From CAUZIZ01 sp963579905 (GTDB lineage Bacteria > Acidobacteriota > UBA6911 > RPQK01 > JAJDTT01), in NCBI GenBank assembly GCA_963579905.1, contig CAUZIZ010000085.1:1-22031 (forward strand): DNA of 22,031 nucleotides, read 5' to 3'. Position 1 is the first letter of the stretch. The number at the start of each line of letters is the position of its first letter. Shown piece after piece: positions 15,300 through 22,031 of the stretch. The notes under the pieces are model-generated. The model worked only from the letters and a program-made list of their open reading frames with translations. It was not told the origin of the DNA and ran no database searches. The position numbers and the translations under genes were made by a program.

Positions 15300-15821
15300 A
15301 TGATCAACGACCGACCATCCAGCCGATCCATCTCCTACGAGCTCTTTCGTTTACTCCTGATAGGTACCGGAATCCTATCCGTAGTGGCCGGGTGCACTCA
15401 AAAGGGGACGCACTGGCAGATGTCCGAAACGGTGGAATCTGCCGCCAGCCGGGAGCAATTTCTGGAGTTCGCCTGGGATCAGTTCGTCGCCCTGAATTGG
15501 CCTGCTTCCTCAACACCGGGAGAACCGGATATCGCAGCCACTCTTGGTGACCAGGGCACCGTCGTTTTGGAGACCTGGAAGGAGCCCTACGATGTTTTTC
15601 TGGACGGGGCCAGGGTTCCTCCGACCTGGGAAGTCCCTGACCTTTTACCGGATGAATGCAAGGGAGATATCGAGCCCAAAGAGGATGGACACCGGGTCAT
15701 CCGGATGTCTAGTAAAGTCAGCGGGAACGCCCAGGAGAACATTCTGGACGAGCGTCTGCAGGCCGTCGGGGAATGCTACTGGACCGCCGGGGAAAGTTGG
15801 CTCGCTATGAGGTCCGAATGA
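15300..15821 (+). CDS. Cytochrome c family lipoprotein, 5' fragment of a broken gene
   Basis: The 173-residue fragment starts at an ATG preceded by AGGAGTTGAG and has a lipoprotein signal ending in VVAGC (Cys32). The region QFVALNWPA and VVLETWKEPYDVF is typical of the N-terminal part of a cytochrome c family lipoprotein in which the heme site lies much further on. The last real residues in this frame are around LQAVG at 15770; beyond that the reading (ECYWTAG...) is out of frame. The true continuation is in the frame that gives LLDRRGKLARYEVRMN from 15775. Adding one G to the GGGG run at 15768-15771 would restore it. This and the next entry are two parts of one ancestral gene of about 662 codons. 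Confidence 0.75.
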   Translation: MINDRPSSRSISYELFRLLLIGTGILSVVAGCTQKGTHWQMSETVESAASREQFLEFAWDQFVALNWPASSTPGEPDIAATLGDQGTVVLETWKEPYDVFLDGARVPPTWEVPDLLPDECKGDIEPKEDGHRVIRMSSKVSGNAQENILDERLQAVGECYWTAGESWLAMRSE

Positions 15822-15910
15822 ATCGGCTGACGTTCGAGTATATTCGAGAGAATACACTTTATAATGCTGTGGTTCAGTCTTCTTTTCCCATCAAGTGGCT
15901 CTAGGGATCG

Positions 15911-17284
15911 ATGGAGATCAAGGCCTCCTGGAGGGAGTTGACGGAGAAGGAGGCGGAGAATCTGGAGGAAACTCGTCAGCGCTATCACGTCAGTGAGTCG
16001 GTCCTGTTGGATCCGCCAGGGGAACGTTTTAGCTTTCCTCAGAAGGACGGTAGTCCTTGCCAGATTCGACAGATGGCCTTGGTAGGGCTGCACGTGGTCC
16101 ACAAAATTCCTGGCCATGATCCCTTCATCTGGGTTACCTTCGAACACGAGGACAATATAACAGGGACCTCATTCAACGACCCGAATTGCCCCGACGACTG
16201 TGTGGTGCCGCCTGATCCGAATCAGCCCATCGACGCGCGCTGCCGAGATTGTGTTCCCGAATGTCGGAATACGTTCCAGTACTGTCCCGACCAAACCAAG
16301 ACCCAGGTGACTCGACAGATCCCGATTCCAGGAGATGTTGAAGCCTTCAATCGAAAAGTTTACGGCCGCCAGCCGGTCCAGGGGACGAAGTGGGCACATT
16401 ACCAACTGGTGGGAGTCCAATATCCGACTGAGATCGACCTGCCCTTCGATCCTGAGAGTGTCGGTGAGACCTTCCTTGGTAACACCACCATGGAGACCTT
16501 TAACCAGACCGCGAGTAGCTGCGTGGGGTGCCACAGTTTTGCGCGCTCAACCAATCCCTTCAACCTGTCAGACTTTAGCTGGTTTGTGTGTCGGGCTAAG
16601 TTTCCACCGGGTGAGGTCCAGCCGGGCCGGGAGTTCCCGAAGCTGAAGCCCTCTCCGGAAGAGGTGCTGGAGATCATATACGGTAAGCGTCCGAACCCTT
16701 TCACGGGACGTGCGGAGAAGCCGTACGAGGACTGGGGCACCTGGCCCAAGGACGCCTGGAACAACTTCGAGATATCGCTGAGTCAGTCTGACGGGAGCAA
16801 AGGTCCAGGTGTAACCGGTGAGAATCCTCATGGAAACTTCGTGCGCATTTTCGTGAACGATCTCGGACTCGAAGCCGTGCGCGGGAGTTCGGTGGTATTT
16901 CCGCCGGGCACCATCGTTCTCAAGGAGAACCTGCCGTTTCGTTTTGTGCCAGATGCCGTTAATTCCCCAACACCCAAGCAGCCGCTGGAGGTATGGCAGC
17001 CTGCGGTCGAGCTCACCGTGATGTATAAACAGGCAGAGGGATACTTCCCGCAGGGGGGCGATTGGTACTATTTGAAGTCAGCTCCGCTGCAGCCGGGCGA
17101 GTCTCCGAACGTGGATCGCGCTGGTAAAGCAACGGGTTGTGTCAGCTACCACGCCTGGCAGGGAAACGCAGATTTCATGCTCACTTTCAACTTTGGCAAG
17201 CCGCCCGTAATGCGCACTCGCTGCGTCGATGATGCCAGCGGCGACAAGGACTGTGAGGAGGGTGCTTTCAGTGGGAATCGTTGA
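15911..17284 (+). CDS. Cytochrome c family lipoprotein, 3' fragment of a broken gene (heme domain)
   Basis: The 457-residue open frame is the continuation of the 15300 gene. Its ATG lies 6 nt after an in-frame TAG (15902-15904); the same frame upstream of that TAG encodes family sequence back to about 15775 (RYEVRMN, then EYIRENTLYNAVVQ), so the ATG is not a native start. Seen: EIKASWRELT, FIWVTFEHEDN, a Cys-rich insert (about 93-125) and the heme-c motif C204-V-G-C207-H208. A second site near the C terminus reads GCVSYH (17138-17152), a heme motif with Tyr in place of the second Cys; one G-to-A change would explain it. Without a signal sequence this fragment would not be exported or heme-loaded. 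It overlaps the next gene by 14 nt. Confidence 0.75.
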   Translation: MEIKASWRELTEKEAENLEETRQRYHVSESVLLDPPGERFSFPQKDGSPCQIRQMALVGLHVVHKIPGHDPFIWVTFEHEDNITGTSFNDPNCPDDCVVPPDPNQPIDARCRDCVPECRNTFQYCPDQTKTQVTRQIPIPGDVEAFNRKVYGRQPVQGTKWAHYQLVGVQYPTEIDLPFDPESVGETFLGNTTMETFNQTASSCVGCHSFARSTNPFNLSDFSWFVCRAKFPPGEVQPGREFPKLKPSPEEVLEIIYGKRPNPFTGRAEKPYEDWGTWPKDAWNNFEISLSQSDGSKGPGVTGENPHGNFVRIFVNDLGLEAVRGSSVVFPPGTIVLKENLPFRFVPDAVNSPTPKQPLEVWQPAVELTVMYKQAEGYFPQGGDWYYLKSAPLQPGESPNVDRAGKATGCVSYHAWQGNADFMLTFNFGKPPVMRTRCVDDASGDKDCEEGAFSGNR

Positions 17285-18650
17285 AAGGACAGGGACGCTG
17301 ATCCCGTCAGCCGGATTCAAGCAGCGGCGGCGATTTTGCCAACTGATATCCGTTCTGGGTTGCCTCGCACTCCGGGCCATGCCGGTCTGGGCTGGGGACG
17401 TGATCCTGGTCTCCATTGACGGATTAATGCCGGACTACTATCTGCGAGCGGATGATCTGGGTCTGAAGATTCCGAACCTCCGGCGGTTGGTGCGCGAAGG
17501 ATCCTACGCAGAGGGAGCCCTCAGCGTGATGCCCTCGGTGACCTTTCCCGCTCATACCACGATGATTACAGGGGTCAATCCAGCCCGCCACGGTATCGAG
17601 AACAATCTTGTTTTCGATCCGGATGGAGCATTGGGCGGGGGCTGGCACTGGTTCTACGAGGACCTCAAGGTAAGCACGATCTTCGACGCTGCGCGGAAGT
17701 ACGGGATACGTACGGCTTCCGTGACTTGGCCCGTGACCGCAGGTGCTCCCATCGACTGGAACCTGCCCGACATGTATCCGGTGCCGAACCTTCATGAGGC
17801 CAAGAATCTTCGCAGCCTGGTAGCGGACCAGGACCTTCGGGATTTTCTTCCCTCGGCCGAGAAGCTGGTTCGGATGGGCGATGATATTCGAACCCAGGTG
17901 GCGCTGCACTTCCTCGAGAAGAAGCCGGGATTTCTAGCGATCCATTACCTCGAGTTGGATGGGGCCCAGCATCGGGACGGACCCGGCAGCGTCCCAGCCA
18001 AGCAGGCTCTGGAGAAGATCGACGGCTATCTTGGCGAGGTTTTTTCAGCTCTGCAGCAGGCTGGGCGCTGGGAGTCGACCAGCGTACTGGTGGTTTCAGA
18101 CCACGGCTTCGTAGAGGTCGATAAAGTGGTCAAACCCGGTGTCTTGATGCGTGCAGTTGGACTGCTAGAGACGGATGTCGAGGCAGAGATCACGGCTTGG
18201 CAAGCCGCTCCCTGGGCTGCTGGGGGCTCTCTGGCGATTGTGACTCATCCTACCGCTTCTTCCGACAGTCGCCAGAAGGTGCTGGATCTCGTCAATCTGT
18301 TGAAATCAAACCCCGTCTACGGTGTAGCGAAAGTCTACATGGGGGCCGAGCTAAGCCGGACGGGGGGATTCAGTCGAGCTCTGGCCGTGCTGGAGGCGCG
18401 TCCCGGATATTTCTTCAGTGCTGAGGTGCAGGGAGAGCTCGTCTCCCCTTCGGAAACTCGAGGGATGCATGGCTACAGTCCCAGCCTGCCGGGTCTGGAA
18501 GCTGCGTTTCTGGCCAAGGGTCCTGGGATAAAACAGGGCCATCGCGTGGAAACTGTTCGACTACTGGACCTGGCTCCGACCATCGCGCGAATCCTGGGAG
18601 TAGAGTTTGCGGGAGCTCAGGGAAGGGTTCTCGAGGAGCTGTTTCGATAA
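17271..18650 (+). CDS. Exported ectonucleotide pyrophosphatase/phosphodiesterase (alkaline phosphatase superfamily)
   Basis: The 459-residue product has a signal peptide (RRR at 19-21, hydrophobic stretch, cleavage after VWA41). The two-zinc phosphodiesterase core shows all expected ligands: D50 in VSIDG, nucleophile T91 in SVTFPAHTTMITG, D230 and H234 in LDGAQH, D277/H278 in SDHGF, and H400 in MHGYSP. The family cleaves nucleotide phosphodiester or pyrophosphate bonds, or phospholipid-type diesters; in the periplasm this would scavenge phosphate. The GTG at 17271 has GAGGAGGG 8 nt upstream and is preferred to ATG 17229, which has no site and would overlap the previous gene by 56 nt. With the chosen start the overlap is 14 nt, so coupled expression with the cytochrome gene is likely. 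Confidence 0.9.
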   Translation: MGIVERTGTLIPSAGFKQRRRFCQLISVLGCLALRAMPVWAGDVILVSIDGLMPDYYLRADDLGLKIPNLRRLVREGSYAEGALSVMPSVTFPAHTTMITGVNPARHGIENNLVFDPDGALGGGWHWFYEDLKVSTIFDAARKYGIRTASVTWPVTAGAPIDWNLPDMYPVPNLHEAKNLRSLVADQDLRDFLPSAEKLVRMGDDIRTQVALHFLEKKPGFLAIHYLELDGAQHRDGPGSVPAKQALEKIDGYLGEVFSALQQAGRWESTSVLVVSDHGFVEVDKVVKPGVLMRAVGLLETDVEAEITAWQAAPWAAGGSLAIVTHPTASSDSRQKVLDLVNLLKSNPVYGVAKVYMGAELSRTGGFSRALAVLEARPGYFFSAEVQGELVSPSETRGMHGYSPSLPGLEAAFLAKGPGIKQGHRVETVRLLDLAPTIARILGVEFAGAQGRVLEELFR

Positions 18651-18754
18651 ACCAACCCTCAACAGGGCACCAAGACCGAAGCAGCCTGACAATTGCACAT
18701 GGACTCACGATTTGATATCACGGCTCAGCGCACTCACAGGGCAGTCAGACAGCT

Positions 18755-19756
18755 ATGACGAAACCTTTCCGCACGACGGTCACAGGTAGTTTCCCTCGAC
18801 CGGTTCAACCTGAAGATACCCTGAGAAAGCCAGAGCTATCACGCCAGGAGGCAGACGACGTGATTCGCTGGGCAGTGAACGAGCAGGTCGAAGCCGGGCT
18901 GGACATCGTCACCGACGGGGAGGGACGTCGTGAGAACATGTACTATTTCGTGCAAAAGAGAGTCGGCGGCATCAGTTTTGAGCAGATGTCTTTTCGCGCC
19001 TTCGGCCCCACCGGATTCGGCATCGAACTTGCTCAGGTGGTAGGACCGCTCGAGGATCCGAACATCGGACTGGCTCACGACTGGCGGGTGGCGCGAGATC
19101 AGTCCCCACCTGGGGTTGAAGTCAAGATGACGTGTATTGGTCCGCATATGTTGGCCCGGTTCTCGGACAACCAGCGGCCGGATCTGTACGCCAACGATCA
19201 GGAACTGGCACTGGCCTATGCACGGGTTCTGAATCAGGAGTTTCGGGAGTTGATCCGCGAAGGATGTGAGTTCATCCAATTCGATGAACCCGCCTGGACG
19301 GCCTTTCCCGAAGATGCAGTCTGGGCGGCGGAGGTACTCAAGACTGCCATTGAGGGACTGGGTGTAAGGATCGGCCTGCACATCTGTGGAGGAAACGCAT
19401 ACCGAAAGCGCTCTTATTTCGCGCCCTACACGGACATGGCCGAAGCCTTCCAGATCGCCCCAGTAGACCAATTATCCTTGGAGCACTGCACACTGGATTA
19501 CGACATGATGGCGCTTTGGGACAAGATCGATTACAAGGGCGAGTTCGCCGTTGGGGTCCTGGACCAGAGAAGTGATAGGATGGAATCGCCTAGCGAGATC
19601 ACGGAGAGAACAAGGCCAGCGACGCACTACTTTTCACCGGATCGGCTCCTACTGGCCTCCGAATGTGGTTTCCAGCACGTGCCAGTACCCATAACCAGAG
19701 GCAAGCTCAGAGTGCTGGTGAAGGGAGCAGAACACGCCCGCGAACACCTAGTCTGA
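18755..19756 (+). CDS. Stand-alone MetE C-terminal-type (cobalamin-independent) methyltransferase
   Basis: The 333-residue protein consists only of the catalytic barrel of cobalamin-independent methionine synthase; the N-terminal duplicated domain of full-length MetE (about 750 residues) is absent. The zinc ligands are in place: H209 and C211 in GLHICGG, E243 in SLEHC and C304 in ASECGFQ. VTGSFPRP at the N terminus and QFDEPA (175-180) are also typical. It should transfer a methyl group to a thiol such as homocysteine, but short homologues use varied or unknown methyl donors and the substrate is open. The ATG at 18755 fits the family N terminus although no clear Shine-Dalgarno sequence precedes it. 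No SAM riboswitch or other methionine gene is seen nearby. Repeat copy B begins at its stop codon. Confidence 0.88.
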   Translation: MTKPFRTTVTGSFPRPVQPEDTLRKPELSRQEADDVIRWAVNEQVEAGLDIVTDGEGRRENMYYFVQKRVGGISFEQMSFRAFGPTGFGIELAQVVGPLEDPNIGLAHDWRVARDQSPPGVEVKMTCIGPHMLARFSDNQRPDLYANDQELALAYARVLNQEFRELIREGCEFIQFDEPAWTAFPEDAVWAAEVLKTAIEGLGVRIGLHICGGNAYRKRSYFAPYTDMAEAFQIAPVDQLSLEHCTLDYDMMALWDKIDYKGEFAVGVLDQRSDRMESPSEITERTRPATHYFSPDRLLLASECGFQHVPVPITRGKLRVLVKGAEHAREHLV

Positions 19757-19882
19757 ATAGTGAGCAGTGAGCAGTACCAAGCCAGGTCTGCCAGAGCCGC
19801 GAACGACTTGAGCCGTTAGCAATATGAGGCCAGGCTCCGAGGAGAGAGCCGGACAACAGCACAACCTCCAACATCGGCGGGA
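19756..19882 (+). repeat. Dispersed post-gene repeat, copy B
   Basis: Second copy of the repeat at 13912-14045. It begins at the last base of the MetE-like stop codon. Shared blocks are AATAGTGAGCAGTGA, AGAGCCGCGAACGACTTGAG, CGTTAGCAATATG, CCGAGGAGAGAG and GGACAACAGC, followed by weaker similarity around CTCCAA and GGCGGG. The hairpin is at 19802-19817 (AACGACTTGAGCCGTT) with one A-C mismatch relative to copy A. Copy B is about 5-7 bp shorter, from small gaps near the left third. It ends about 65 nt before cinA. Confidence 0.75.
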
Positions 19883-19946
19883 CACAGCGTAGAACTAAAT
19901 CATCCCCGCGTCCAGGAATCCTATCGAGAGACCGAAGAATAGCGAA

Positions 19947-21197
19947 ATGGCCAATGCTGAAATAGTGGCAATCGGCTCGGAACTCCTTCTGGGCCAGATC
20001 GTCGACACCAACTCGGCCTGGATCGCCCAAAGGCTAACCAGCCTGGGCGTCAATCTCTTCTACAAAACCGTCGTCGGAGACAACCAGAATCGGATGGAGG
20101 AAGTGATTTCCAAGGCCTTGGACCGCGCCGATGTGGTGATAACGGGAGGTGGGCTGGGCCCAACTCAAGATGATGTAACCCGAGAGGTCATCGCAACGGT
20201 AACGGGCAGAGCACTCGTCCGTGACCCGAAGCTGATGGATGAGATCGAACTGCGGTTTCGCAGCCGCGGATTCATCATGACCGCGAACAACGAGCGTCAA
20301 GCAGACATTCCGGAGGGGGCGATCACCGTCCACAATCCCAACGGCACCGCGCCCGCTTTCATCGTCGAGGATCCCAGAGGCGTGGTCTTCGCCTTACCCG
20401 GGGTACCCCACGAGTTGAAGTGGCTCTTTAAACACGAAGTGGAGCCCTACCTGAGGAAGAAGTTCGGCCTCTCCGAAGTCATTACCTACCGGATTCTAAA
20501 GGTCGCAGATATTGGCGAGAGCAGCGTCGACCATCAGATTGGCCACCTCATTGCGGGCTCCAGCAATCCAACGGTAGGCGTCCTTGCCCATCCCGGCCAG
20601 GTAGATATTCGGATCGCGGCCAAAGCTTCGAGCATCGAAGCAGCTCAGGATCTCATCGATCCAGTTGAGCAGAAGGTTCGAGGCCTCTTGGGACGGCATA
20701 TTTTTGGAGTCGACGACGAGACCCTGGAACAGGCGGTGGGCAAGCTCTTACGCGAGCAGAACCTGACGCTGGCCGTCTATGAGGATGTCACGAGCGGCAT
20801 GGTAGCGGAGCGACTGCAGCAGGCCAGCGACGAGCATTTTCTGGGAGGCGTTATTTGCAACGATGCTAAATCAGTCGGGCGACTGCTGGCCGGCGGTTCC
20901 GGCAGTGAGAGCATGAGTTCTCTGAACGACCCCAACGCCCTGGTCGAGCAGCTGGCGTCTGCGGTTTGCATCCGCGAGGAAGCGGACTGGGGACTTGCCG
21001 TCCACGGTGTGCCCGAGCCGGGCCAGCGCAGCCACAATCTGGGAAAGGGCGCGACCTATCTTTCCATCACCGACGGAAAAAACCACAGAACAAAGACCTG
21101 CAACATTGCGGGAAGGGGCAGGCCGGATCGGACACGTATCAGTCTGAGCGCGATACAGCTGGTTCGTTTGGCACTTCTAGAAGGGATTGCCACTTGA
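19947..21197 (+). CDS. cinA: CinA family protein, C-terminal amidase domain lacking catalytic Ser
   Basis: The 416-residue protein has the usual CinA length and two-domain layout. The N-terminal MoCF-like domain (1-170) is clear: AIGSELLLGQIVDTN, TVVGDN and TGGGLGPTQDDVT; this domain is linked to ADP-ribose pyrophosphatase activity in characterised CinA proteins. A middle domain has ILKVADIGESSVDHQI. The C-terminal domain (about 259-416) corresponds to nicotinamide-mononucleotide deamidase PncC, but the normally invariant AESCTGG reads YEDVTSG, putting Asp at position 280 where the catalytic Ser belongs and Val for Cys. Deamidase activity is therefore doubtful, although the fold seems kept. 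ATG at 19947 fits the family; only a weak GAAGAA lies upstream. Confidence 0.93.
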   Translation: MANAEIVAIGSELLLGQIVDTNSAWIAQRLTSLGVNLFYKTVVGDNQNRMEEVISKALDRADVVITGGGLGPTQDDVTREVIATVTGRALVRDPKLMDEIELRFRSRGFIMTANNERQADIPEGAITVHNPNGTAPAFIVEDPRGVVFALPGVPHELKWLFKHEVEPYLRKKFGLSEVITYRILKVADIGESSVDHQIGHLIAGSSNPTVGVLAHPGQVDIRIAAKASSIEAAQDLIDPVEQKVRGLLGRHIFGVDDETLEQAVGKLLREQNLTLAVYEDVTSGMVAERLQQASDEHFLGGVICNDAKSVGRLLAGGSGSESMSSLNDPNALVEQLASAVCIREEADWGLAVHGVPEPGQRSHNLGKGATYLSITDGKNHRTKTCNIAGRGRPDRTRISLSAIQLVRLALLEGIAT

Positions 21198-21266
21198 AGC
21201 CGGATGCGCACCCTTGGCCTTCACCCCCGACGAAAGCGACTCACGAGCGACTCACGGAGGAAACCC

Positions 21267-21398
21267 ATGGTAGAACTGAATCAGATTTGGAAGAGAGATT
21301 TTGATGTATACGACAGGCTCAGAGAGCTTGGAGTCGATCTAGGACAGAAGGAGGAGGCTGTACCACCGCGCCCGGGGTGGAGCGCCTCGCGCAGGTGA
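21267..21398 (+). CDS. RidA-like protein, 5' fragment (frameshifted)
   Basis: The ATG at 21267 has GGAGG (21256-21260) 6 nt upstream, a strong site. The first 36 residues, with VYDRLRELGVDL and a Pro-rich PPRPG, look like the N terminus of the RidA/YjgF subgroup that carries a short leading helix. From the GGGG at 21374-21377 onward the frame is wrong and stops at 21398. The rest of the domain continues in the 21377 frame. One additional G in that run would join both parts into a protein of about 197 residues. Confidence 0.7.
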   Translation: MVELNQIWKRDFDVYDRLRELGVDLGQKEEAVPPRPGWSASRR

Positions 21399-21859
21399 CC
21401 TTCACCTCCGGTCTTGCCTTTCTATCCGGTACAACCACAGGCTCCGGAGCGGTCACGAACGAGGATTCCGTAGTGCAGTCAGCGACTGCGGCGGCCCGAG
21501 AAGCCGGACTCCAGCATGTCAGATGCCTCCATTGGAGACTGCACCCACAGGGGACCCTCAACGATGTCTGGTATTGCGTCAAGTGCCTCGGTATGGTCAA
21601 TTCAGCAGGCGGCGGAACGCTGACGCGATCACATGAAGTCATCGATGGATACTCCAAGGTTTTCCACGACGTCTTCGGCGGCCCCTTGTCTCAGTGGGCC
21701 GAAAATGGCCAGGATCAGTCTTTGTCGGGTTGGCACGCCCGCAGTGCAGTGGGGGGATTCGATCTGCCGGGTGAAACCCGAGTCGAGCCTGAGATAATCG
21801 TTCAGATTGATCCAGAGCTCGCTCTGAGAATCATCTCTGAACGCGGACCGCATGCCTAG
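21377..21859 (+). CDS. RidA/YjgF-family protein, main domain (3' part of a frameshifted gene)
   Basis: The open frame carries the RidA-like fold: QVTFTSGLAFLSG as the first strand, LNDVWYCVKCLGMVNSAGG, VIDGYSKVFHDVFGG, and the late HARSAVGGFDLP followed by VEPEIIVQID, which matches the conserved Arg-containing strand and C-terminal strand of the family. RidA proteins deaminate reactive enamine/imine intermediates; notably the classic source of these is threonine ammonia-lyase, also present in this window but 20 kb away. This subgroup is longer than E. coli RidA (128 residues). The GTG at 21377 is not a credible start because it has no ribosome binding site and sits mid-domain; the true start is 21267. 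Either a pseudogene or a sequencing error. Confidence 0.75.
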   Translation: MERLAQVTFTSGLAFLSGTTTGSGAVTNEDSVVQSATAAAREAGLQHVRCLHWRLHPQGTLNDVWYCVKCLGMVNSAGGGTLTRSHEVIDGYSKVFHDVFGGPLSQWAENGQDQSLSGWHARSAVGGFDLPGETRVEPEIIVQIDPELALRIISERGPHA

Positions 21860-21908
21860 GGTCTGGCAGGCGACCTCATACCGCCGACATCAGATGTAGC
21901 TCCTGATT

Positions 21909-21945
21909 CATAGGCAACAATTTCTCCCGGGCACATAGGTTACAC
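21909..21945. repeat. Pair of short direct repeats, possible insertion-sequence end
   Basis: CATAGGCAACA (21909-21919) and CATAGGTTACA (21934-21944) are imperfect direct repeats 25 bp apart (9 of 11 identical). On the minus strand they read TGTTGCCTATG and TGTAACCTATG followed by TGCCCGGG, reminiscent of repeated motifs I associate with ends of some integrase-type insertion sequences. A tandem TTGGAGT pair follows at 21948-21962. No transposase is visible; 21860-22031 otherwise shows no gene. Confidence 0.3.
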
Positions 21946-22031
21946 TTTTGGAGTCTTGGAGTTTCATTCTTCGGTGGGTGTATCTCGTCGTAGAAGCGGT
22001 GGGAACGGTGGAAAAACTCGACGCCAAGAGT

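Noticed and set aside
18651..18754. Possible SAM or cobalamin riboswitch before the MetE-like gene
   Set aside because: Only about 104 nt are available and no stem pattern or conserved box of those riboswitches was found.

Overview
The window reads as a piece of chromosome from a moderately GC-rich (roughly 55-60% by eye), Gram-negative-type bacterium. The gene content resembles Acidobacteriota or the PVC group (Planctomycetes, Verrucomicrobia). It has a very large lipoprotein combining a sugar-dehydrogenase-like propeller, HEAT-like repeats and a C-terminal heme-c domain. It also has a neutral-ceramidase-like secreted hydrolase, an exported beta-propeller glycosidase-like protein and a tandem alpha/beta-hydrolase esterase. 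The phylum is an inference from family content; no rRNA or tRNA gene was seen. Several genes carry single-base lesions, so a metagenomic or otherwise error-bearing assembly is possible.

Left half (1-12476), all genes on the minus strand. From the left: a 20-codon gene start cut by the window edge, with a start codon that can be buried in an inverted repeat; a complete biosynthetic threonine ammonia-lyase (ilvA); an orphan C-terminal piece of a class III aminotransferase fused out of frame to an exported two-repeat protein; then four exported or lipoprotein genes (glycosidase-like propeller, ceramidase-like hydrolase, two-domain esterase, propeller/HEAT/cytochrome c lipoprotein). The last four look like a scavenging set that takes apart polymers, lipids or esters outside the cytoplasm, with the heme lipoprotein as a possible oxidoreductase. 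Two copies of a long hairpin element lie in this half, each about 70-85 bp downstream of a stop codon.

Centre (12477-12678): a divergent intergenic region between the leftward and rightward gene blocks.

Right half (12679-22031), all genes on the plus strand: an imidazolonepropionase-like amidohydrolase; a C45-type autoproteolytic acyltransferase/hydrolase with an intact nucleophile Cys; a cytochrome c family lipoprotein gene broken by a one-base frameshift and an in-frame TAG; an overlapping ectonucleotide pyrophosphatase/phosphodiesterase; a stand-alone MetE C-terminal-type methyltransferase; a CinA protein whose C-terminal amidase domain lacks its catalytic Ser; and a RidA-like gene also split by a one-base frameshift. 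A second dispersed repeat of about 110-130 bp, with a small conserved hairpin, follows the stop codons of the amidohydrolase and MetE-like genes. The right edge (21860-22031) shows no gene, only a pair of short direct repeats that may be the end of an insertion sequence.

No CRISPR array, defence island, phage module or intact transposase was seen. The most unusual items are the two repeat families, the aminotransferase/surface-protein chimera, and the pair of frameshifts that both sit in GGGG runs.
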